Shown: positions 6,375 to 11,470 of the stretch, piece by piece
Layout of the letters: every line of letters begins with the position of its first letter
Position numbering within the stretch: position 1 is the stretch's first letter
Made by a program: the position numbers and the translations under genes
Notes under the pieces: generated by a model
Database searches by the model: none
What the model was told of the DNA's origin: nothing
Seen by the model: only the letters and a program-made list of their open reading frames with translations
Source: an uncultured Longilinea sp.
GTDB taxonomy: Bacteria; Chloroflexota; Anaerolineae; Anaerolineales; Anaerolineaceae
Direction: 5' to 3'
NCBI GenBank assembly: GCA_937863945.1
Contig: CALMIB010000191.1
Location: forward strand, 1 to 11,860
Length of the DNA stretch: 11,860 bases

Positions 6375-6860
6375 ATGCCCAAAGTTGCGCTAAACGCAGC
6401 CGCCCCCGAGTTCACCCTGACGGATTTCCGCGGTGAAACGGTGCGGCTATCCGATTTCAGAGGCCGCTCCAACGTTCTACTGGTGTTCAACCGCGGTTTT
6501 ACCTGACCATTCTGCCAGCGGCACATGGCGCAGTTGCGCCAGGACTTTGCGGAATTTGAGAAACGCCACACGCAGGTGTTGGTGGTGGGACCGGAAAACG
6601 CGCAGGCGTTTCAGGCCTATTGGAACCAACACAATCTGCCGTTCACCGGCCTGCCCGACCCGCAGGCGAGCGTGCTGAAGCTTTACGGCCAGGAAGTCAA
6701 CCTGTTCAAACTGGGACGCATGCCGGCCCAGGTCATCATTGACCGGCAGGGGCAGGTCCGCTATGTCCACTATGGCCATTCGATGTCGGATATTCCTGAA
6801 AACAGCGAATTGTTTGAATTGTTGGATGAATTGAACGTCACGGAAGGAAACGCAACATGA
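6375..6860 (+). CDS. Peroxiredoxin-like selenoprotein with in-frame UGA (Sec44) in a U-x-x-C active site
   Basis: This is a predicted cytoplasmic thioredoxin-fold redoxin, probably a peroxide or disulfide reductase. The frame from ATG 6375 (AAAGGA 8 bases upstream) runs to the stop TGA 6858-6860 with a single internal TGA at 6504-6506, codon 44. Residues before it (APEFTLTDFRGETVRLSDFRG, then LLVFNRGFT) and after it (PFCQRHMAQLRQDF, LPFTGLPDPQASVLKLYGQEV, GRMPAQVIIDRQGQVRYVHYG) are one continuous AhpC/TSA-like protein of 161 residues. Cys homologues, as I remember them, read RGF-x-C-P-F-C-R-R-H-M-A-Q-L, so the UGA sits exactly on the first active-site Cys and C47 is the partner. A SECIS-like hairpin follows. 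The frame is intact on both sides and codon use is normal, so decay is unlikely. A TGC/TGT-to-TGA mutation or sequencing error is the main alternative. The terminal TGA overlaps the next ATG (ATGA), so the same gene uses UGA as both Sec and stop. Confidence 0.82.
6510..6554 (+). promoter_or_regulatory. Candidate bacterial SECIS element
   Basis: Just after the Sec UGA, TGGCGC (6526-6531), loop AGTT (6532-6535) and GCGCCA (6536-6541) form a perfect 6-bp hairpin. The apical loop begins after 25 intervening bases and has G at its second position. Both points fit the general bacterial SECIS model (loop about 16-37 bases from UGA, G among the first two loop bases). A lower stem of TTCTGC (6510-6515) with GCGGAA (6549-6554), including one G-U pair, may extend it across an internal loop. 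The element lies within the coding sequence. No folding energy was computed. Confidence 0.6.
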
Positions 6861-7201
6861 ATTTCTTACAGGTACTTAAAATCATCGCGGCGCTGGGCAC
6901 GGTGGGCACCGGGCTGCTGGCGCTGGTCAAACCCACCGCGGTGCCCGGCTTCACCGGCCTGATCGCCGACGGCCCGCGCGGCATCTCCGAGATCCGCGCC
7001 ATCTTCGGCGGGCTGTTCATCGCGCTGGGCGTGGCGCCATTCTTCCTGGGCGCGCCGGCCTACCGCGTGCTGGGTCTGGGCTACCTGGCCATCGCGCTGG
7101 TGCGGCTGGTTTCCATCTTTGTGGATCATTCGACCGCCTCGTCGAATTGGATCAGCCTGGCGGTTGAAATCGTCTTTGGCGTGATCTTGATCTTGAGGTA
7201 G
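6857..7201 (+). CDS. Small four-helix membrane protein (DUF4345-like)
   Basis: This is a 114-residue integral membrane protein of unknown function. Four hydrophobic segments are visible at about 4-24, 48-65, 69-88 and 97-113. The segment GISEIRAIFGGLFIALGVAP (42-61) matches the pattern I associate with DUF4345-type proteins (E-I/L-R-a-x-x-G-G-l-x-x-a-l-G). The start codon overlaps the stop of the selenoprotein gene in ATGA, and an AAGGA site lies inside the upstream gene 8 bases before the ATG. Translation is therefore probably coupled, and the two products may act together. It has no Cys, so a direct thiol role is not indicated. Confidence 0.8.
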   Translation: MNFLQVLKIIAALGTVGTGLLALVKPTAVPGFTGLIADGPRGISEIRAIFGGLFIALGVAPFFLGAPAYRVLGLGYLAIALVRLVSIFVDHSTASSNWISLAVEIVFGVILILR

Positions 7202-7205
7202 AAAC

Positions 7206-8045
7206 ATGACGGTAAAAATTCTCACGGACAGCACTTGCGATTTGCCGGCTGAAGTGGTTAAAGCGCTGGATATCACGGTCATCCCGCTTTACATCCACAT
7301 TGGCAACGAAAACTATGCGGACGGCGTGGATATCACCCGCGAAGCGTTTTATCAGAACCTGCGCCATTTTGAACACCACCCCACCACGGCGGTGCCCTCG
7401 CCGGCCAAATTCCACGCCCTCTATGAAGCGCTGGCCGAAGAGGGCGCGACGGAGATCCTTTCTATTCATATCTCTGAAACGCTGAGCGGCACGGTCAACG
7501 TGGCGCGCGTGACCGCGGCCGAGACCACCTCGGCGCCGGTGACGGTGCTGGATTCGGGCAACCTGAGCATGGGCACCGGCTTTTTGGTGCAGACCGCCGC
7601 CGAATTGGCCCGCATGGGCAAGACGGTGGCCGAGATCCTGCCGGTGCTGGAGAGCCAGATCAAGCGCACGCACGTGTGGGCTGCGCTGGATACGCTCGAA
7701 TTTCTGCGACGCAGCGGCCGGATGAACCGCGCGATTTCGACGATTGGCGAGATTTTGCAGATCAAGCCGATGTTGAAGATGCACAATGGCGTTTCCGGTG
7801 CAGAACGGGTGCGCACGCGCAAAGCTGCCGTCGCCCGCCTGACTGAGATGCTGCAAACCCTGGCCCCCTTTGAAAAGCTGGCCTTCCTGCACTCCAACGC
7901 GCTGGACCAGGCTCACGAGCTGCAGGAAAAGATGAAACACCTGGTGCCCGAAAGCGGCGCGGTGTTTGGGGTGGTCAACCCGGTGCTGGGCGCGCACCTT
8001 GGCCCCGGCGTGTTGGGCTTTTGCGCTGTTACCCGCAAAGAATGA
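7206..8045 (+). CDS. DegV family protein (fatty-acid-binding, FakB-like)
   Basis: This is a cytoplasmic lipid-binding protein. Family members bind a fatty acid and, in Firmicutes, present it to the kinase FakA. The 279 residues fit the family length. Visible DegV motifs are the N-terminal TDSTCDLP (7-14), the switch TAVPSPAKF (about 61-69), SETLSGT (about 89-95), DSGNLSMGTG, TLEFLRRSGR, and the C-terminal GAHLGPGVLGF that closes the ligand site. It starts 4 bases after the upstream stop, with GAGG (7195-7198) as ribosome site, so it belongs to the same transcript as the selenoprotein. No FakA partner is in the window. What a lipid-binding protein does next to a redoxin is not known; lipid peroxide handling is a guess only. 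Confidence 0.93.
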   Translation: MTVKILTDSTCDLPAEVVKALDITVIPLYIHIGNENYADGVDITREAFYQNLRHFEHHPTTAVPSPAKFHALYEALAEEGATEILSIHISETLSGTVNVARVTAAETTSAPVTVLDSGNLSMGTGFLVQTAAELARMGKTVAEILPVLESQIKRTHVWAALDTLEFLRRSGRMNRAISTIGEILQIKPMLKMHNGVSGAERVRTRKAAVARLTEMLQTLAPFEKLAFLHSNALDQAHELQEKMKHLVPESGAVFGVVNPVLGAHLGPGVLGFCAVTRKE

Positions 8046-8059
8046 TGGAGGAAACCGCT

Positions 8060-8842
8060 ATGACTTTTATCGGCATTTACGCAATCGGGCTGGCCGCGAT
8101 ATTGGGCCTGATGACGCTGCTGTGGCTGGTGAGCCTGCGATTGAAGAATTCCAGCATCGTGGACATCTTCTGGGGCGTGGGCTTCGAGGTGGCGGCCTGG
8201 CTGTATTTCACGCTGACGCCCGACGGCTACCTGCCGCGCAAGCTGCTGATCGCCGGGCTGGCCACCCTGTGGGGACTGCGCCTGTCGATCCACATCCTGC
8301 GGCGCAACTGGGGTAAGCCGGAAGATTTCCGCTATGCCAAATGGCGCGGCGAGGCCGGCGCGAAATGGTGGTGGCAGAGCTACCTGCGCGTCTTTTTGCT
8401 GCAGGGCGTGCTGCTGTGGATCATCTCCATGCCGCTGTTGGCCGCGCAGTTTGGCGCGGCGCCCGCGCGCATCACCGGGCTGGACGTGCTGGGCGCGCTG
8501 GTCTGGCTGGTGGGCTTTTACTTTGAAGCCGCCGGTGACGCGCAACTGGCGCGCTTCCGGGCCGACCCGGCCAACCGCGGTAAGATCATGGACCGCGGCG
8601 TGTGGCGCTACACCCGCCACCCCAATTACTTCGGCGACGCAGCCCAGTGGTGGGGTTTCTACCTGATCGCGGCGGCGGCAGGCGGCTGGTGGGCGCTCTA
8701 TGCGCCCGCGCTGATGACCTTCCTGCTGGTGCGTGTTTCGGGCGTGGCCATGCTGGAAAAAACGATGATGCAGCGGCCGGCCTACCGCGAGTACGCTTTA
8801 CGCACCAACGCCTTCGTGCCCTGGTTCCCGCGCGAGAAATAG
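8060..8842 (+). CDS. DUF1295 / steroid 5-alpha-reductase-like membrane protein
   Basis: This is a multi-pass membrane protein of the DUF1295 family, related in fold to 3-oxo-5-alpha-steroid reductases and isoprenylcysteine methyltransferases. Its bacterial substrate is unknown. The 260 residues contain about six to seven hydrophobic segments. They also carry the family marker GVWRYTRHPNYFGD (180-193) with R186/H187/P188/N189, an N-terminal SSIVDIFWG (31-39), and a C-terminal EKTMMQRPAYREYALRTNAFVPW typical of the nucleotide-binding end. The start at 8060 is preferred to an in-frame ATG at 8021, because GGAGG (8047-8051) lies 8 bases before it and 8021 falls inside degV. It is the last gene of the operon, followed by a terminator. 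Confidence 0.9.
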   Translation: MTFIGIYAIGLAAILGLMTLLWLVSLRLKNSSIVDIFWGVGFEVAAWLYFTLTPDGYLPRKLLIAGLATLWGLRLSIHILRRNWGKPEDFRYAKWRGEAGAKWWWQSYLRVFLLQGVLLWIISMPLLAAQFGAAPARITGLDVLGALVWLVGFYFEAAGDAQLARFRADPANRGKIMDRGVWRYTRHPNYFGDAAQWWGFYLIAAAAGGWWALYAPALMTFLLVRVSGVAMLEKTMMQRPAYREYALRTNAFVPWFPREK

Positions 8843-8869
8843 CCGCCGGGGTATATTCGACCGTCTTCG

Positions 8870-8900
8870 GCCGGGTTGCGTTTTGCAACCCGGCTTTTTT
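8870..8900 (+). terminator. Rho-independent terminator of the selenoprotein-degV-DUF1295 operon
   Basis: GCCGGGTTGC (8870-8879) pairs perfectly over 10 bp with GCAACCCGGC (8885-8894) around the loop GTTTT, and six T follow (8895-8900). It lies 27 bases after the DUF1295 stop and separates this operon from the sulfur-related genes. Confidence 0.92.
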
Positions 8901-8956
8901 GCGTCCGCGCGGGCGTCCCATATACTGTTTCAGCGGCATTCGCCCGGCAGAGAAAT

Positions 8957-8972
8957 AGTGACAAATGTCACT
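8957..8972. promoter_or_regulatory. 16-bp palindromic operator candidate
   Basis: AGTGACA (8957-8963) and TGTCACT (8966-8972) form a perfect inverted repeat around AA. The core TGTCAC recurs at 8982-8987, 16 bases downstream, inside the putative promoter spacer. The layout resembles a dimeric HTH site (Crp/Fnr-like symmetry), but the binding protein is not identifiable. It lies immediately before the -35 candidate. Confidence 0.55.
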
Positions 8973-9000
8973 TGTTATAAATGTCACAAGTTGATATATT
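8972..9000 (+). promoter_or_regulatory. Candidate promoter of the PocR regulator/sulfur operon
   Basis: TTGTTA (8972-8977) and TATATT (8995-9000) are separated by 17 bases, predicting a start near 9007 and a leader of about 30 bases before ATG 9038. The -35 box touches the palindrome at 8957-8972, and the spacer holds another TGTCAC. An alternative pairing, TTGATA (8991-8996) with GTTATA (9015-9020), has 18-base spacing. Confidence 0.45.
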
Positions 9001-9030
9001 CCCTGTATCACGTTGTTATAACTTGTTATA
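8972..9030 (+). repeat. Three copies of the octamer TTGTTATA upstream of the PocR regulator
   Basis: TTGTTATA occurs at 8972-8979, 9013-9020 and 9023-9030. The last two are 10 bp apart (one helical turn), just before the start codon. Three identical octamers in 59 bases of an otherwise GC-rich region suggest operator sites, possibly for the adjacent excisionase-type HTH protein. Confidence 0.5.
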
Positions 9031-9037
9031 GGAATAC

Positions 9038-9811
9038 ATGAGCGAATTGCTGACCACCCGCGAAGTCCAGAATATCCTCAAAGTTGACCGGATCACCGTT
9101 TACCGCATGCTTCAGGACGGCCGCTTGAAGGGCGTTAAGATCGGGCAGCAGTGGCGCTTTGCGCGGGAAGAAGTGCAGCGCCTGTTCAACGGCCAAACGG
9201 CCGCGAGCGGCGAGGCAGGCGCATCGTCTGCCGCCGAGGCGCAGCCCGCCCTGTCCGCCGCGACGCTGCCGGTGCACTGCCTGCAAACCGTGCAGAACCT
9301 GTTCTCGAGCGTGAGCGCGCTGGGCAGCCTGGTCATCGATGCCGCCGGCGAGCCGGTGACGGCCATGAGCGGGACGTGCGCGCTGTGCCGCATGCTGCAG
9401 GAATCTCCGGTCGGCGTGCAGGCCTGCCGCAGCGCGTGGCGCGAAATGGCCGCCGGCAGCGCCAACGGCGAGCGCCAGTTCACCTGCCATGCCGGGCTGA
9501 CTTCCATCACCGCCCCCATCCTGGATGGCAACACGCTGGTGGGCTGGATGCTGGTGGGGCAGGCGCTGCTGAGCGCCGCCGATGCGCAGGCCCTGCTGGA
9601 TCAGGCTGCCGAGCTGGCGCGCCGCTTCGCGCTGCCGGTGAGCGCCGTGCAGGAAAGCATTCGCAAGGCGCCAATCATTCCCTCCGATAAACACGACCAG
9701 ATGCATTCCTGGGTCAAAGATGCTTCCCGGGCCATGGAAAGCATCCTGCAGGAACGCACCGGTTTCATTGTCCGCATGCAGCGGATTGCTGATCTGACCC
9801 AAATTGGTTAA
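9038..9811 (+). CDS. Excisionase-type HTH + PocR-domain transcription regulator
   Basis: This is a predicted one-component cytoplasmic regulator. Residues about 3-51 form a MerR/excisionase-like winged HTH (LTTREVQNILKVDRITVYRM, then GRLKGVKIGQQWRF). An Ala/Gly/Ser linker (52-75) follows, then a PocR-like sensory domain (about 78-200) starting LQTVQNLFSSVSALGSLVID and ending in TSITAPILDGNTLVGWMLVGQ. The sensory domain has four cysteines, C114-x2-C117, C130 and C150 (CHAGL). This arrangement is common in PocR domains and could hold a metal or Fe-S cluster or act as a thiol switch. The C-terminal part (about 205-257) is helical. An AGGA site lies shortly before the ATG. The stop TAA is part of the TAAGGAG ribosome site of the flavoprotein gene, so the two are cotranscribed. 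It probably controls this operon; its ligand is unknown. Confidence 0.85.
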   Translation: MSELLTTREVQNILKVDRITVYRMLQDGRLKGVKIGQQWRFAREEVQRLFNGQTAASGEAGASSAAEAQPALSAATLPVHCLQTVQNLFSSVSALGSLVIDAAGEPVTAMSGTCALCRMLQESPVGVQACRSAWREMAAGSANGERQFTCHAGLTSITAPILDGNTLVGWMLVGQALLSAADAQALLDQAAELARRFALPVSAVQESIRKAPIIPSDKHDQMHSWVKDASRAMESILQERTGFIVRMQRIADLTQIG

Positions 9812-9823
9812 GGAGTTTTAGTT

Positions 9824-11050
9824 ATGAAGACGTTCTTGATTCTCGGCGCTGGCACCGCCGGCACCATGATAGCGCGAAAAATGGCGCATGCTCTGGACCT
9901 CAATCAATGGAAAGTGATCGTGGTCGATAAGGATGAGGAGCACTACTACCAACCCGGCTTCCTGTTCATTCCCTTTGGCTACTATAAACGCGAGCATGTG
10001 GTCAAACCCATCCGCGGTTTTATTGCCCGGGGCGTCGAGTACGTCGTTTCCAACGTTGAAGCGCTGGAACCGGCCGAAAACAGGGTCACGCTGGCCAACG
10101 GGCGCGTCATCCAGTACGACTACCTGGTGGTGGCCACCGGCACCGACATTCACCCCGAGGAGACCGAAGGCCTGAAGGACGGCGGCTGGGGCGAGAACAT
10201 CTTCGACTTCTACACCTACAAAGGCGCGGCCGCGCTGGCCTCGGCCATCAGCCGCTTCCAGGGCGGGCGGTTGCTGGTGAACGTGGTGGAAAACCCGATC
10301 AAGTGCCCGGTTGCGCCGCTGGAATTCATGTTCCTGGCCGACGCCTACTTCACCCGCAAGGGCATCCGCGACAAGGTCGAAATCACCTATGCCACGCCGC
10401 TGCCCGGCGCCTTCACCAAGCCGGTGGCCTCCGCCGCGCTGAGCAAGATCCTGGACGAGAAGCACATTCACGTCGAAGCCGAATACAACACCGGCTGGGT
10501 GGATTCCTCGCGCAACATGCTGGTCTCGTACGATGAGCGCGAACTGCCCTACGACCTGATGGTGAGCGTGCCGCTGAACAAGGGCGCGGCCTTCCTGGGC
10601 GCGGCCGGCATCGCCGACGAGCTGAACTACGTCAAGGTGGACAAATACACGTTGCAATCGACCGAATACCCGAACATCTGGGCGCTGGGCGACGCGGCCA
10701 ACATCCCGGCCTCCAAGGCCGGCGCGGTGATTCACTTCCAGATGGAAGCCGCCTTCAAGAATATCCGGGCGCACATGCAGGGCAAGCCCATGCCGGATGC
10801 CTTCGACGGGCACGCGCTGTGCTACATCGAAACCGGCTTCAACAAGGCCACCCTGATCGACTTCGACTATACCCACGAGCCCTACCCCGGCACGTACCCG
10901 CTGCCGGTGGTGGGTCCCTTTGCCCTGCTGGGCCAAACCCTCCCCAATCACTGGGGCAAACTGGCCTTCCGCTATATGTACTTCATGATGATGCACGGAA
11001 TTGAAATCCCCCTGCCCAACAAATTCAGCATGGTGGGCAAGCGGGTCTAA
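9824..11050 (+). CDS. SQR/FCSD-like FAD-dependent pyridine nucleotide-disulfide family oxidoreductase
   Basis: This is a flavoprotein of the sulfide:quinone oxidoreductase/flavocytochrome c sulfide dehydrogenase group. It is expected to oxidise sulfide or a persulfide and pass electrons to quinone at the membrane face. The 408 residues show the FAD Rossmann motif GAGTAG (8-13), acidic D35 closing the adenine-binding strand, YQPGFLFIPFG (42-52), LVVATGTDIHP (101-111), CPVAPLEF (161-168) and the second FAD motif IWALGDAANIP (285-295). C161 and C333 (GHALCYIETG) match the two redox cysteines near the flavin in SQR. The third classical Cys (about residue 124-128 in SQR) is absent, and the segment reads ENIFDFYTY. 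The C-terminal FRYMYFMMMHGIEIPLP is amphipathic or hydrophobic, as in membrane-attached SQRs. The ribosome site TAAGGAG overlaps the regulator stop. It is followed by TusE- and DsrE2-like genes, which supports a sulfur role. Confidence 0.88.
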   Translation: MKTFLILGAGTAGTMIARKMAHALDLNQWKVIVVDKDEEHYYQPGFLFIPFGYYKREHVVKPIRGFIARGVEYVVSNVEALEPAENRVTLANGRVIQYDYLVVATGTDIHPEETEGLKDGGWGENIFDFYTYKGAAALASAISRFQGGRLLVNVVENPIKCPVAPLEFMFLADAYFTRKGIRDKVEITYATPLPGAFTKPVASAALSKILDEKHIHVEAEYNTGWVDSSRNMLVSYDERELPYDLMVSVPLNKGAAFLGAAGIADELNYVKVDKYTLQSTEYPNIWALGDAANIPASKAGAVIHFQMEAAFKNIRAHMQGKPMPDAFDGHALCYIETGFNKATLIDFDYTHEPYPGTYPLPVVGPFALLGQTLPNHWGKLAFRYMYFMMMHGIEIPLPNKFSMVGKRV

Positions 11051-11135
11051 GCGAAACGCACGCCGCCGCCGCGCGGAGAAGATCCGCCGGCCCGGCTTGA
11101 AGATTAATCACCTGGTTTAAACAAAGGAGTTTGCA
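11051..11135 (+). other. Intergenic gap between the SQR-like and TusE-like genes
   Basis: These 85 bases contain a weak GC hairpin (GCGGA 11073-11077 / TCCGC 11083-11087) without a T-run, and the AAAGGAG ribosome site at the end. I see no convincing promoter or terminator, so read-through from the upstream gene is likely. Confidence 0.4.
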
Positions 11136-11441
11136 ATGACTGTTCTTTCGAATATTTCATTCAACGCCGAAGGCTTCATGACCGATCCCAAACAGTGGAA
11201 CAAAGAGATCGCCGCGGAACTGGCCAAACAGGAAGGCCTCGAAACGCTGACCGATGCACACTGGAAGATCATCGACTTCTGCCGCGCCACCGGCCTGGCC
11301 ACCGGCAAGTCGCCCACCCTGCGGCAGATCACCGTGGGCACGGGCATCTCCACCAAGGACCTGTTCGCGCTGTTCCCCAAGGGCCCGGCCAAAAAGGTCG
11401 CCAAGATCGCCGGCCTGGGCAAGCCCGAAGGCTGCGTCTAA
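11136..11441 (+). CDS. TusE/DsrC/DsvC family sulfur-relay protein with one C-terminal Cys
   Basis: This is a small cytoplasmic sulfur carrier. The 101 residues match the family: FNAEGFMTDPKQWNKEIAAELA (10-30 region), GLETLTDAHWKIIDFCR, GKSPTLRQIT, TKDLFALFPKGPAKKVAKIAGL and the flexible C-terminal arm ending E-G-C-V. C100, the penultimate residue, is the conserved persulfide-carrying CysA. The second DsrC cysteine, 11 residues earlier, is Ala89 here, so this is TusE-like rather than dissimilatory DsrC. C49 lies in the helical core. The start is set by AAAGGAG (11123-11129), 6 bases before the ATG. It follows the SQR-like gene by 85 bases and precedes the DsrE2-like gene by 29, consistent with a persulfide relay from sulfide oxidation. 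Confidence 0.9.
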   Translation: MTVLSNISFNAEGFMTDPKQWNKEIAAELAKQEGLETLTDAHWKIIDFCRATGLATGKSPTLRQITVGTGISTKDLFALFPKGPAKKVAKIAGLGKPEGCV

Positions 11442-11470
11442 TCCATATTTAGGATACGGGAGCAATCACG

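Noticed and set aside
6504..6506. Pseudogene or UGA-as-Trp explanation
   Set aside because: A single TGA on exactly the redox-Cys position, an intact flanking frame and a suitable hairpin favour Sec. UGA serves as a normal stop elsewhere (6858-6860, 8043-8045), which argues against a recoded genome. A point mutation or sequencing error cannot be fully excluded.
6525..6860. Independent 111-residue protein starting at ATG 6525
   Set aside because: It begins in the middle of the redoxin fold with no ribosome site just upstream. Conserved redoxin sequence continues in the same frame upstream of the TGA, so it is the C-terminal part of the selenoprotein.
7152..7997. Minus-strand open frame opposite degV
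   Set aside because: It is a shadow frame. The composition (His/Arg/Gln-rich) is typical of antisense reading of GC-rich genes.
8021..8059. Upstream ATG start for the DUF1295 gene
   Set aside because: It lies inside degV and lacks a ribosome site. The ATG at 8060 has GGAGG at the right distance.
9818..10996. Long minus-strand open frame (392 codons) opposite the SQR-like gene
   Set aside because: It is a His/Gly/Val-rich shadow translation with no recognisable fold, and the plus strand carries an unmistakable FAD enzyme.
11073..11087. Terminator between the SQR-like and TusE-like genes
   Set aside because: Only a 5-bp stem is present and no T-run follows.
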